Below, in pieces: positions 57,001 to 61,618 of a DNA stretch of 64,000 bases. The stretch comes from Struthio camelus. Lineage: Eukaryota; Chordata; Aves; Struthioniformes; Struthionidae. The stretch's first letter is position 1; the number at the start of each line of letters is the position of its first letter. The notes beneath the pieces were generated by a model, which saw only the letters and a program-made list of their open reading frames with translations, was not told where the DNA came from and ran no database searches. Location of the stretch: positions 1,910,517-1,974,516 of the forward strand of contig NC_090956.1 of NCBI RefSeq assembly GCF_040807025.1, read 5' to 3'. Made by a program: the position numbers and the translations under genes.

Positions 57001-58013
57001 CAGGCTGCAGACTTCTGCAGAGAAGCAGTATCCACCATCCTTGGATTTCCTTTGCTTCTGCTGCTCTTCTTCGCTGCTGTTTGCAGGCGGGTCAACGCCA
57101 ACACCTCTGACGGGCGAGGGGTGCAGCAGTGGCAGTTCCTCGAGGCCCAAGAGATGGGTTAGTGATGGGGCATTACCGGGACATTTGGTGCCAGTTCTCA
57201 GTCCCACCGTTGCACATCTCTTATTTGGGATCCATCCCCAGGTCCATGCCGTGGACTGGCCCATCAGAAATGGCTAGTAGTGGCACTGTGGCTATTTGTA
57301 CAGGGTGCACAGTGCCTGCCACAGCAGAGTGCTCCTAGTGCCAGCTCCAGAAATAACCTTGTTCCCTGCCCCCTCTTCTCTTCCAGTTCCGCCACAAGGT
57401 GAGGTTTGAAGGGATGGAGCCCCTGCCGTCCCGAGACTCCAGCGACTCCAAGTCCTTTCGGGGCCCTACTCCCAGCGCTGCCTCCGACAGCTCCAGGGCC
57501 TCCACCTCCTCCAGCCAGTTGGATGGGCTCAGCCTCGTGCTAAGCACCCGGGACAGCCTGGAAGTGGATGCTGACATCCAGCGGCTCCTTTCCCTCTTTG
57601 AGATGCTGCTAGCCCAGTTTGACCGGGTCAACCAGGTGACAGAGGACGTGTATCGCATCGAGCACCAGCTGGAGGGCTCCCAGAGCCGCCGTTCCAGAAA
57701 AAGGTACACCCAGATGACAGAGGATGTCCTGAGCAGGCACTGCCTGGGCAGCACAGAGCAGGGACCCTTGCCTGAGACCACCTCCGACATGGACCTGCAG
57801 CCCCTGCAGGACTCCTTGCTGTCCCCCCACCCTCCGGCCCCCCTGCCAGGCAGCAGGGGCTCTGTGCCCAGCCGGCTCATTCGAGCTAGCAGGGGCGTTA
57901 GTGCGGCTTCTTCTGTGCTGTCCCCACACAAAACATACGCCTCTCTGGCACCTGCAGTAAAAAAGAAACGGACTCTCCGGGCCAAGAATAGGGTCCACCC
58001 CACTGTCAAATAA
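5..58013 (+). CDS. PKD1: PKD1, polycystin-1, 5'-partial: exons 3-46 joined
   Basis: Polycystin-1 is a giant membrane receptor that assembles with the TRP channel polycystin-2 at primary cilia and cell contacts; loss causes polycystic kidney disease in people (established). The reading frame joins 44 exons with GT-AG introns and no internal stop: 4,274 codons here, plus exons 1-2 outside. Domain order seen: LRR, LRR C-flank, WSC, PKD, C-type lectin, LDL-A-like, many PKD repeats, REJ, GAIN/GPS, TM1, PLAT, TM2-6, TOP domain, TM7-11, coiled coil. This order and the exon phases are those of vertebrate PKD1, not of PKD1L1/L2/L3 or PKDREJ, which lack the LRR-WSC-lectin N terminus in this form. Introns are mostly 0.3-3.5 kb, the smallest 84 bp (intron 8). 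The promoter and start codon are not in the window. Comparisons to human exon lengths are from memory. Confidence 0.97.
730..820 (+). mobile_element. Possible SINE relic
   Basis: The run gtgaaaagggcactgacctac then caggagaacctta resembles the head of an old MIR-type SINE. Very diverged. Confidence 0.3.
1796..1965 (+). CDS. PKD1: PKD1 exon 4: LRR C-terminal flank
   Basis: 170 bp, same length as I recall for human exon 4. Encodes the cysteine-rich cap of the LRR block, starting [19 protein letters not shown] and ending at a conserved TCG. The acceptor is tacag and the donor gtaagg. Confidence 0.96.
4124..4792 (+). CDS. PKD1: PKD1 exon 5: WSC domain and first PKD domain
   Basis: 669 bp (human 672). 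The first half is a WSC (cell-wall stress component-like, carbohydrate-binding) domain with paired cysteines around [17 protein letters not shown] and QCLCGTA. The second half is the first PKD Ig-like domain, with WEFGDQS standing for the WDFGDGS signature. Several N-glycosylation sequons (NRT, NLT, NTT, NVT, NES). Extracellular. Confidence 0.97.
5539..5722 (+). CDS. PKD1: PKD1 exon 6: C-type lectin domain, first half
   Basis: 184 bp as in human. Starts HPMCPLDG and holds the lectin-fold pattern [18 protein letters not shown]. The acceptor is a NAGNAG (cagcag at 5536-5541), so a second in-frame start three bases later would drop one alanine. Confidence 0.96.
8836..9050 (+). CDS. PKD1: PKD1 exon 7: C-type lectin domain, second half
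   Basis: 215 bp (human 221). Encodes LDVWIGF, the [19 protein letters not shown] loop and CNTDLC ahead of HSYVCEY. In the lectin calcium site the EPN-type motif reads EPH and the WND motif reads CND-like (CNTD), as in mammalian polycystin-1, so classical calcium/sugar coordination is uncertain. Confidence 0.96.
10211..10323 (+). CDS. PKD1: PKD1 exon 8: linker after lectin domain
   Basis: 113 bp (human 116). Encodes a linker starting [17 protein letters not shown] with sequon NVT. Sequence is poorly conserved, but phase, position and the AEN-L/Y-VG pattern match. Followed by the shortest intron of the window, 84 bp. Confidence 0.9.
10408..10534 (+). CDS. PKD1: PKD1 exon 9: linker before LDL-A module
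   Basis: 127 bp, same as human. Encodes [20 protein letters not shown] then [11 protein letters not shown], matching the conserved EVMVFPGL...TTAEFGTQEL stretch of polycystin-1. Confidence 0.95.
11465..13363 (+). mobile_element. CR1 LINE, 5'-truncated, degraded reverse transcriptase, sense to PKD1
   Basis: A non-LTR retrotransposon remnant in intron 9. It keeps recognisable CR1 ORF2 stretches: [20 protein letters not shown] (about 11530-11580), a thumb/finger region with [19 protein letters not shown] (about 12010-12065), [35 protein letters not shown], and the catalytic FADD (12482-12493). A TAG at 12167-12169 and a TGA at 12722-12724 break the frame, and frameshifts follow, so it is dead. 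The 3' end is the typical CR1 tail: ggttggactagatgatctcc then a 2-copy TTCTGTGA tandem at 13348-13363. CR1 is the dominant LINE of birds and other sauropsids. Confidence 0.95.
13348..13363 (+). repeat. CR1 3'-terminal TTCTGTGA tandem (2 copies)
   Basis: Two perfect head-to-tail copies of the 8-bp unit that ends avian CR1 elements in place of a poly-A tail; it marks the exact 3' boundary of the insertion. Confidence 0.9.
14031..14293 (+). CDS. PKD1: PKD1 exon 10: LDL-A-like module
   Basis: 263 bp (human 248). Cysteine pattern [20 protein letters not shown] followed by C and another C is an LDL-receptor class A-like module; many sequons. Ends with [16 protein letters not shown], a conserved run. 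Lies just after intron 9, which carries the CR1 element. Confidence 0.94.
14371..14480 (-). mobile_element. MIR-like ancient SINE relic, antisense
   Basis: The + strand reads gagaaactgaag, atttgcccagtgtcacacag and a ggcaggccggg block in the order and spacing of the reverse complement of MIR/CORE-SINE elements. Heavily diverged. Confidence 0.55.
14762..15511 (+). CDS. PKD1: PKD1 exon 11: PKD-type Ig-like domains
   Basis: 750 bp (human 756). Encodes the region from VTFREKNIF to RVLLNTRV. Holds [25 protein letters not shown] and [10 protein letters not shown], landmarks of the second and third PKD-type folds, which are more diverged than the exon 15 repeats. Rich in sequons. Confidence 0.96.
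16335..16460 (+). mobile_element. MIR-like ancient SINE relic, sense
   Basis: Contains gagcagagcgctgg and gggttctgttcccagctctg, the B-box-bearing part of MIR-type SINEs, followed by cacctctgtgtc like the MIR core. Diverged; family assignment by eye only. Confidence 0.5.
16876..17007 (+). CDS. PKD1: PKD1 exon 12: PKD domain
   Basis: 132 bp as in human. Encodes [20 protein letters not shown] and [17 protein letters not shown], a highly conserved part of a PKD fold. Phase 0 on both sides. Confidence 0.97.
18717..18892 (+). CDS. PKD1: PKD1 exon 13: PKD domain
   Basis: 176 bp as in human. Encodes [19 protein letters not shown] and a following fold up to DAMFL. Acceptor cccag, donor gtgagt. Confidence 0.96.
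19337..19470 (+). CDS. PKD1: PKD1 exon 14: PKD domain
   Basis: 134 bp as in human. Encodes [16 protein letters not shown] and the HTYQDPG turn of a PKD fold that continues into exon 15. Intron 14 after it stays open in the exon 15 frame (see findings). Confidence 0.96.
20081..23703 (+). CDS. PKD1: PKD1 exon 15: giant exon with about twelve PKD domains, start of REJ
   Basis: 3,623 bp (human 3,620), one uninterrupted frame. PKD signatures in order include [60 protein letters not shown], then more diverged ones, and last [10 protein letters not shown] near 23065. PKD domains form homophilic, force-bearing extracellular strings (established). From about 23220 the sequence ([20 protein letters not shown]) begins the REJ (receptor for egg jelly) region. 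Very many N-glycosylation sites. Ends at SCTSSSK. Confidence 0.98.
24746..24895 (+). CDS. PKD1: PKD1 exon 16: REJ region
   Basis: 150 bp as in human when started at the cag codon. The acceptor is tandem (aag/cag at 24743-24748): the second choice at 24749 gives 147 bp and drops one Gln. Encodes [28 protein letters not shown] and ATNQT. Confidence 0.95.
25566..26030 (+). repeat. Perfect (CCTCT)93 microsatellite, polypyrimidine mirror repeat
   Basis: 465 bp of uninterrupted CCTCT units in intron 16, all pyrimidine on the coding strand. CCTCT repeats read the same backward as a cyclic unit, so the array is a perfect mirror repeat, the geometry needed for intramolecular triplex (H-DNA). The other strand, (AGAGG)n, is G2-rich. 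Confidence 0.99.
26031..26100 (+). repeat. Perfect (CCTGT)14 microsatellite joined to the CCTCT array
   Basis: 70 bp of CCTGT units directly continuing the phase of the CCTCT array, with a single clean switch point. The unit differs by one C-to-G change, so this is a variant unit that expanded on its own. Confidence 0.99.
27829..27972 (+). CDS. PKD1: PKD1 exon 17: REJ region
   Basis: 144 bp as in human. Encodes [20 protein letters not shown] and [13 protein letters not shown], one of the best conserved REJ stretches. Preceded by the intron with the 535-bp pentanucleotide array. Confidence 0.97.
29295..29574 (+). CDS. PKD1: PKD1 exon 18: REJ region
   Basis: 280 bp as in human. Encodes [28 protein letters not shown] and [15 protein letters not shown] up to KVHFECAG, all core REJ landmarks. 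Confidence 0.97.
31106..31322 (+). CDS. PKD1: PKD1 exon 19: REJ region
   Basis: 217 bp (human 214). Encodes [34 protein letters not shown] and [14 protein letters not shown]. Acceptor tgcag, donor gtaagc. Confidence 0.96.
32678..32828 (+). CDS. PKD1: PKD1 exon 20: REJ region
   Basis: 151 bp (human 160). N-terminal part diverged and shortened by three residues; the rest encodes [20 protein letters not shown], matching the conserved helix of this region. Confidence 0.94.
33672..33824 (+). CDS. PKD1: PKD1 exon 21: REJ/GAIN junction
   Basis: 153 bp as in human. Encodes [20 protein letters not shown] then ISAALAQCT, a helical segment of GAIN subdomain A. The downstream intron carries the 102-bp tandem duplication. 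Confidence 0.96.
33938..33968 (+). repeat. CA-rich microsatellite
   Basis: Short interrupted CA repeat (acacaaacacacacacatgc and on) in intron 21. Confidence 0.85.
34185..34380 (+). mobile_element. Ancient CR1-like 3'-end relic
   Basis: Blocks ggaataaattac, gaatctcc, aaggacaggctgga and ccttccagccctatttctg follow the order of a CR1/L3-type LINE 3' end, but strongly diverged and without a clean TTCTGTGA tail. Confidence 0.5.
34621..34824 (+). repeat. 102-bp tandem duplication (two copies, two mismatches)
   Basis: Copy 1 is 34621-34722 and copy 2 is 34723-34824. They differ only at gtaccc/gtgccc near the start and cctcg/cctca in the middle. Intronic (intron 21). No known element recognised in the unit. 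Confidence 0.97.
35750..35847. mobile_element. Palindromic MITE-like relic
   Basis: Begins gggccaaatcctgcttcc and ends with ctgtatgtggcccc; the first and last roughly 28 bases are imperfect inverted complements of each other, with tgaagt/atttca inside. This is the look of an old sauropsid palindromic repeat seen in many bird and turtle genomes (from memory; no family name claimed). Confidence 0.55.
36243..36387 (+). CDS. PKD1: PKD1 exon 22: GAIN subdomain A
   Basis: 145 bp as in human. Encodes [20 protein letters not shown] and [17 protein letters not shown]. Flanked by introns 21 and 22, the two that hold long polypyrimidine tracts in human PKD1; neither does so here. Confidence 0.96.
37226..37828 (+). 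CDS. PKD1: PKD1 exon 23: GAIN domain
   Basis: 603 bp (human 630). Encodes [33 protein letters not shown] and [20 protein letters not shown], all strongly conserved; the acidic and sequon-rich linker after that is shorter than in human. Donor gtagct is weak by consensus. Confidence 0.96.
38353..38509 (+). CDS. PKD1: PKD1 exon 24: GAIN subdomain B
   Basis: 157 bp as in human. Encodes [20 protein letters not shown] and [12 protein letters not shown]. Acceptor gtgcag after a ctttctccccctcc tract. Confidence 0.96.
39984..40236 (+). CDS. PKD1: PKD1 exon 25: GPS motif with HL/T autoproteolysis site
   Basis: 253 bp as in human. Encodes [20 protein letters not shown], the [20 protein letters not shown] strand and its cysteines and tryptophan. 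The predicted self-cleavage is between Leu (40177-40179) and Thr (40180-40182), which separates the extracellular part from the 11-TM part while keeping them bound (established for the family). All catalytic residues His-Leu-Thr are present. Confidence 0.98.
40916..41111 (+). CDS. PKD1: PKD1 exon 26: TM1 and start of PLAT domain
   Basis: 196 bp as in human. A tether after the GPS, then TM1 ([20 protein letters not shown]) and the intracellular start of PLAT ([15 protein letters not shown]). Note the codon for the third TM residue in the genome reads Val; the helix remains uniformly hydrophobic. Confidence 0.97.
42141..42311 (+). CDS. PKD1: PKD1 exon 27: PLAT domain
   Basis: 171 bp as in human. 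Encodes [34 protein letters not shown] and IRIWHDNKG. The PLAT/LH2 beta-sandwich binds phosphoinositides and beta-arrestin in mammals (established) and sits on the cytoplasmic side. Confidence 0.98.
42780..42923 (+). CDS. PKD1: PKD1 exon 28: PLAT domain end
   Basis: 144 bp as in human. Encodes [20 protein letters not shown] and [13 protein letters not shown]. Donor gtgag; exon 29 happens to start with the same bases. Confidence 0.97.
43270..43480 (+). CDS. PKD1: PKD1 exon 29: post-PLAT helix and TM2
   Basis: 211 bp as in human. Encodes [34 protein letters not shown] and TM2 ([18 protein letters not shown]). Confidence 0.98.
43990..44116 (+). CDS. PKD1: PKD1 exon 30: TM3
   Basis: 127 bp as in human. 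Encodes [20 protein letters not shown] then [13 protein letters not shown]3 and its basic cytoplasmic end. Confidence 0.98.
45024..45140 (+). CDS. PKD1: PKD1 exon 31: cytoplasmic loop TM3-TM4
   Basis: 117 bp as in human. First third diverged; then [20 protein letters not shown], matching the conserved loop segment. Confidence 0.95.
45509..45558 (+). CDS. PKD1: PKD1 exon 32: cytoplasmic loop
   Basis: 50 bp, the smallest exon (human 53). Encodes [16 protein letters not shown]. The single-residue shortening relative to human falls exactly at the acceptor, where human has a Gln-coding CAG. Confidence 0.93.
46024..46226 (+). CDS. PKD1: PKD1 exon 33: cytoplasmic loop
   Basis: 203 bp (human 185). 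Encodes [20 protein letters not shown] then a longer, basic linker and YFSAS. The added 18 bp lie in the poorly conserved linker. Confidence 0.94.
46822..46927 (+). CDS. PKD1: PKD1 exon 34: cytoplasmic loop
   Basis: 106 bp (human 94). Encodes [20 protein letters not shown] and [11 protein letters not shown]. Frame and the DEDLI-Q-LA-G and ETDL landmarks fix the exon. Confidence 0.93.
47240..47335 (-). mobile_element. Possible tRNA-derived SINE relic
   Basis: On the minus strand a tggctcaggg block (A-box-like) is followed about 30 bases later by gaggttcaaatctcc (B-box-like), the layout of a tRNA-derived pol III promoter. No intact tRNA fold is evident. Confidence 0.35.
47613..47731 (+). CDS. 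PKD1: PKD1 exon 35: cytoplasmic loop
   Basis: 119 bp as in human, but the sequence is much changed: [20 protein letters not shown] and on. Accepted from length, phase, good splice sites and the shared SS-x-x-GEK-E start. Confidence 0.87.
48934..49136 (+). CDS. PKD1: PKD1 exon 36: TM4 and TM5
   Basis: 203 bp as in human. Encodes [22 protein letters not shown]4, a short loop, and TM5 ending [13 protein letters not shown] second acceptor six bases downstream (ttgcag, exon start 48940) would also be in frame and drop two residues. Confidence 0.97.
49605..49799 (+). CDS. PKD1: PKD1 exon 37: cytoplasmic loop TM5-TM6
   Basis: 195 bp as in human. Encodes [20 protein letters not shown] then DTLVE and [19 protein letters not shown], a near-invariant segment before TM6. 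Confidence 0.98.
50033..50172 (+). CDS. PKD1: PKD1 exon 38: TM6 and start of TOP domain
   Basis: 140 bp as in human. TM6 ([20 protein letters not shown]) then the start of the extracellular polycystin (TOP) domain ([18 protein letters not shown]). The acceptor follows an unusually long T run (50003-50019). Confidence 0.98.
50948..51040. repeat. Ancient amniote interspersed repeat with internal imperfect palindrome
   Basis: Contains gaatcaggaatgattcc, ctgaactcgatggaatta and agagcagaatctgg. ATTCCA near 50970 faces TGGAAT near 50990. Resembles a widespread old sauropsid repeat; not classified. Confidence 0.4.
51560..51665 (-). mobile_element. Possible MIR-like relic, antisense
   Basis: Contains aaacccaggtctcctacc and an upstream tactgcctctgtctgctgg, suggestive of a reversed tRNA-SINE head. 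Weak. Confidence 0.3.
51752..51879 (+). CDS. PKD1: PKD1 exon 39: TOP domain
   Basis: 128 bp (human 113, so five residues longer). Encodes [20 protein letters not shown] and [10 protein letters not shown]; the extra residues are in the Gly/Ser/Thr loop between them. Confidence 0.95.
51979..52190 (+). repeat. Diverged repeat, copy A (intron 39)
   Basis: Similar over about 0.2 kb to copy B at 53092-53310; shared blocks include gtcagtcatgaggatg, tgaagaggggttggcttg and ggcttgggaaga. By eye about three quarters of positions agree. Identity of the family unknown. Confidence 0.85.
52270..52438 (+). CDS. PKD1: PKD1 exon 40: TOP domain
   Basis: 169 bp (human 142, so nine residues longer). Encodes [33 protein letters not shown] and [11 protein letters not shown]. 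It sits between two copies of a diverged 0.2-kb repeat in introns 39 and 40. Confidence 0.95.
53092..53310 (+). repeat. Diverged repeat, copy B (intron 40)
   Basis: Partner of copy A, same orientation, offset 1,113 bp, on the other side of exon 40. Exon 40 itself is not duplicated. Confidence 0.85.
53404..53529 (+). CDS. PKD1: PKD1 exon 41: TOP domain
   Basis: 126 bp as in human. Encodes [20 protein letters not shown] and LQQHAWIDN; the YDSGGYVQ-L motif is shared with polycystin-2 family TOP domains. Confidence 0.98.
53695..53869 (+). CDS. PKD1: PKD1 exon 42: TOP domain end
   Basis: 175 bp as in human. Encodes [33 protein letters not shown] and the short run into TM7. Confidence 0.98.
54508..54795 (+). 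CDS. PKD1: PKD1 exon 43: TM7, TM8, TM9
   Basis: 288 bp (human 291). TM7 ([18 protein letters not shown]), TM8 ([20 protein letters not shown]) and TM9 ([15 protein letters not shown]), with [20 protein letters not shown] between. TM7-TM11 form the voltage-sensor-like and pore-like part that packs with polycystin-2. Confidence 0.97.
56134..56268 (+). CDS. PKD1: PKD1 exon 44: TM9-TM10
   Basis: 135 bp as in human. Encodes [20 protein letters not shown] and TM10 ([20 protein letters not shown]). Acceptor is ctag. Confidence 0.98.
56635..56949 (+). CDS. PKD1: PKD1 exon 45: pore-helix region, TM11 and proximal tail
   Basis: 315 bp (human 306). After a Ser/Arg-rich loop comes TM11 (S6) from [20 protein letters not shown] through [20 protein letters not shown], then [15 protein letters not shown] and WMGFSKAKE. 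Gapless alignment to human shows changed pore-facing charges (see findings). Confidence 0.97.
57387..58013 (+). CDS. PKD1: PKD1 exon 46: C-terminal cytoplasmic tail and stop
   Basis: 208 codons plus TAA at 58011-58013. Starts [22 protein letters not shown] (57396-57407) is the PP1-docking type motif reported for polycystin-1. [11 protein letters not shown] precedes a coiled coil (about 57568-57683, with [20 protein letters not shown]) that binds polycystin-2. The end is [11 protein letters not shown]; the VHP core (57993-58001) matches the reported Golgi-to-cilium signal of human polycystin-1 (KVHPSST). Relative to human there is an extra stretch of about 50 residues after SQSRRSRKR and an added KKKR cluster (57960-57971). 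The extra stretch has the form of a possible in-frame intron. Confidence 0.96.
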   Translation, partial: FRHKVRFEGMEPLPSRDSSDSKSFRGPTPSAASDSSRASTSSSQLDGLSLVLSTRDSLEVDADIQRLLSLFEMLLAQFDRVNQVTEDVYRIEHQLEGSQSRRSRKRYTQMTEDVLSRHCLGSTEQGPLPETTSDMDLQPLQDSLLSPHPPAPLPGSRGSVPSRLIRASRGVSAASSVLSPHKTYASLAPAVKKKRTLRAKNRVHPTVK

Positions 58014-58403
58014 CAGGAGCTGCGCTGGGCGTCGCAGGGAGGAATGCCCCATGGAGGGCAGAGAGCCTTGAAAGGGGCTTGCAAAGGGCAGGCTGTGCCT
58101 GTGAGCCAGAGCTGGAGCCCCAGGAGGCCACCGCGTTAGAAAGCTCGTGCTGTGATTGCTGTGCCTGTCGGGGCACGTGTGGCCGCTTGGCTGGACCATG
58201 GCCTGCACGGAGCCTCGATCCTCCGTGTTCCTGACAGCACAGGTTGTTTGTGCTGACTTTCTTACTGATGGTTCCCAGGAATTAAGGGTTCATTGGAAAA
58301 GGCTCGGCCTCCCCTCCCGGATAGCTGGGAGGCTGCCAGGGTCACTCATGAATCACAGTCAGCAGAGGCGGCGTGCAGAAATTATCTGTTACAGTAAGGC
58401 AGT

Positions 58404-58409
58404 ATTAAA
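58404..58409 (+). terminator. Candidate proximal poly(A) signal ATTAAA
   Basis: ATTAAA about 390 bases after the stop, followed by a tgtctcttgtt stretch that could serve as the downstream element. Confidence 0.4.
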
Positions 58410-61400
58410 AAGATGTCTCTTGTTAAATGGCCCCAACTGCAAACAGATGGCGTAAGGCAACTTTCTCAAGGATGCCTTACTGGGACTGGCGCAGCGCAAC
58501 CGGTGCAAGGCTCCCCTCCGCGCCCCGCTGGCTGGGCCAGCTGGGTGTGCAGAGAGGAGAGCCCCGGCCTTTAAGGTTTGAACTGTCTTGGATTTTGTTG
58601 ACCAGACACACTGTGGAGGAAAGCTACAGATTTCAAGATGTTATTTAACCGACTTTTTTTTTAAGCATAAATATATATATATAGATATAGATAAATGGTA
58701 TCTACACCCAATCAGTTAATTTCCAGTATTGGCTTTTATCCTCCAGAAAGTGGTACTATTATTTGTATTTAAAGAAATCCAATATTTAAAACAAATGACA
58801 TTGCAAGCTGCAGCGAGCTGCTAGCCTTGCTACCCAGCCAGGCTTGGAGGGGATAATTAGCAACAGTTCAACATGAAGGGTGTGGAGACCTCGGGGGATG
58901 CTTTCAGGCCCCCTTTCTGAGAGGGGGGGTTGCCCATGTGCTGGCTTCACTGCGGTCCCCCACCCTCCCCCCCGCCGGCGCTCGCCCTGCACGCGGCGGG
59001 CCCACTGGGTGAGCATGCTGTTGGCTGCTTAGCTTTTCTAATCCAAGGAATGTATTGACATAAGTATATGTATTTTTTTGGTTTACTTGTTCATATGTAC
59101 TGCCCAGCACTTTAAACAATGCTTTCCTCAGCTAACAATGACACATGCGATCTAACAAGAACGGGATAATATATCACAAAAGCAGTATTTTTTTTTTTTT
59201 AAATCATAAACTGAAATGGGCAAGAGCTGATAAAGTGAATGCAGCACCACGAAGGGAGCCCCTGCCAGCAGCTCCTGGCATCTTCACCAAGAGAAGCACA
59301 AACCATTTAAAAGGAGGGGCGGGAGAGGGCACCTAACAAAGCTTTTGTCTGGGTCAGAAAGCGGCAAACACTCCTTAGAGCCCTGCAGTCCCTCCGCGCC
59401 GCCTGGCAGGACGTTGGGCTACAGCTGGCCTGTGCTCAGAGTGCCCCGGGGCAGCTGCGGCGCCGCAGCCCCGGGCTGGGAAGCAGGCAGTGCCGCGGGC
59501 CGGGCGGACGGCTAGCGCTGGAGGGTGCCGAATGGCAGGAGCGCTCTTCAGCAGCTGAGAGCTCTGGAAAGCTTGCCCCGGTCCTGCGTTCACTTTGTCA
59601 TCGCCATTTCATGTTATGTATATTGTAAGTAATTTATATGGGTTTTTAAAATGTATATATTTTTGTATGTTTGCTATATTTTCATAGCATCGGTAATGTG
59701 TTTGAAACATGTAGATAGGAGACAGAATACTATTGTCAGAGTTATTTAAAGGATGTATTAAGTGCTTCTTTCTAGGAATGTTCCGTGTATATAAAGTATT
59801 AGGTGTCTGTGTGCATGCGGCGCATATGCTCGCGTCCCAGCTGAGGTTCAGGCCGGGCTGGCTCTGGTTCAGTCCCTGCAGGTGGAGCGGAGCGTGGCAG
59901 TGGGAAGTCCCACAATGCACTAGTTGGGGTTTTCCCAGAACTTGCTTGATGCTTTGGAAATGTAACAGAGTTGAAGGGAGCCCTTGGAAACCGAGGCCAA
60001 GAGGAGAGCAGGTCTGCAGGGCACAGTACTGCATAGTCGACTGCATCTTGCTGCTCGTGCTGCAGCTCTTGAGAGCAGCAGTCCCAAGTGCTGGGCCTGC
60101 CTGGCCCCTGGGAGGAGAGGACCTTTCCAGGGAGCCAGAGCAAGGGCTTTTTTCAAAGACCTTTCCAAGGCTGAGTGTATATCCCCTTTTTAGTCTCCCC
60201 ATCCAGAGCCCAGCACTTCTGCTGTGCTGGTATATACTTTTAAAGGAGCCTTACAGCCCTGCTGTCAGCGTGCGCTCCTAGTGCCTCGTTGTGGCACCTG
60301 AAGGAGGAAGCATGGGTGTTCTCTGGGATGGTTTAGAGAGTGGTATAAGTTACCTTTTGGGAGAAAAAAAAAAATCTCTTTATATAAAGGACAGCCACTG
60401 TCAAAAGGTTGCAGAAGGATGTGTGCTGTAGAATGAAGGTGGGTAGAGGGTGGGTGCCATGAAGGTTGTTGAAAGAGCAGATGCAAAGAGGGAAGCAGAG
60501 CATAGAGTGGAGAAAAATAGTACTTGTAACGATGACGTTTTTCCCAAGGGGAAAGAAAAGGAAGGAGGGCGAGGAAAGGAAAGAGAAGTGCCTGGAGATT
60601 CAGTAGCAATAGTTGGAGACCAAAGATATGAGCTAGGAAGCAGTAGGTGACCGTTGCACATAGCACCAGTAAGAAACACAGGGCTAACAGAGCCTGGGTG
60701 AGCAGTGGCTCATAGTCGGGCCCAGGGCCCGGTGCGGGCTCAGGTTTTGGTGTCAGTAAGCTTTGATGAACTATTACTGTACAGTGCACAGGCTCTTTTG
60801 CAAACAGCTCCATCTTTGGAGAAGGACACTTCTGGTATGTAAAACTGATTTTAAAGATAGAGATTTAAAACTGTTGGCCTTGTACTTTTTGGTTCCTTCT
60901 ACTTCTCTGCTAAGCAGCATGGCAGCCAGCCTCAGCTGTAGAGGTCCGTGATCTGTTTGAGACTGGTGTAGTGCTGGTGCAAGTGCCTGCAGTCTGCTTC
61001 CATAAACACATAAGCCAGTAAAATGAGCAGCGGTGAGGTATGCAGGGCTGCCCGGGATGTGGCATTGCCAGCTCTGTTACTGGGGCCGGGTGCATGTCAG
61101 TACCAGCCCAGCATGGTGCTCAGCTCACTGCCCCTCTTTGGGCTGTGGGTGGTACAGTAACGCTACGGCTCCCTAGGGCTGAGGAGGAAGTAATTATGAA
61201 GCAAAGCTGTGCTAAGCGAGCTAAGCACAGAGGAAAACTAGGTAAAACTGCAGGGGCTCGGTTCTACTTCGGTTGTATGAAAAGCAACTGCCTTTGCAGA
61301 CAAAAGCAAGTCATTCCTATTGTCCAACATGGATGTTGTTGGCCAACACAGAAGTGAAAAAAAAATGAGGGTTAGTGCAGGAGTGCACTAGCTTTCATGT

Positions 61401-61469
61401 CCTGCTAGGAGCAGGGCTGCAGTCCTCACTCTGTTTTTGATTGTTCTTCTGGCTTATTGATGCCCACAG

Positions 61470-61491
61470 AAAAAAAAAAAAAAAAAAAAAA
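61470..61491 (+). repeat. A22 homopolymer in 3' UTR
   Basis: Uninterrupted run of A. A likely internal-priming site for oligo-dT, so transcript ends mapped here should be distrusted. Confidence 0.95.
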
Positions 61492-61603
61492 GCTTTGCAA
61501 ATCCCCCTACATCTTCAAAAGTGCAAACCAGGACACACACACCTTTATCAGCACCTGTAGCTTAGCTGAGGCAGAGAAGTCTCTTGAAAAGAGCAGCTAC
61601 CTT

Positions 61604-61618
61604 CCCCCCCCCCCCCCC
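61604..61618 (+). repeat. C15 homopolymer
   Basis: Uninterrupted run of C in the UTR, 113 bases after the A22 run. Confidence 0.95.

Larger units (their letters stand above)
49137..57386 (+). other. Introns 36-45
   Basis: Introns 36 (49137-49604), 37 (49800-50032), 38 (50173-51751), 39 (51880-52269), 40 (52439-53403), 41 (53530-53694), 42 (53870-54507), 43 (54796-56133), 44 (56269-56634) and 45 (56950-57386). Intron 38 has two old repeat relics; introns 39 and 40 share a 0.2-kb repeat. Human intron 45 hosts a mirtron (miR-1225); I see no obvious hairpin equivalent in intron 45 here. Confidence 0.78.

Noticed and set aside
55891..57264. 457-codon open frame on the minus strand across exons 44-45
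   Set aside because: It lies opposite conserved PKD1 coding exons and the introns between them, shows no known domain, and is explained by codon bias of the sense strand plus chance.
1..58013. Assignment to PKD1L1, PKD1L2, PKD1L3 or PKDREJ
   Set aside because: The full LRR-WSC-PKD-lectin-LDLA-PKD-REJ-GPS-PLAT-11TM order and 46-exon phasing fit only PKD1.
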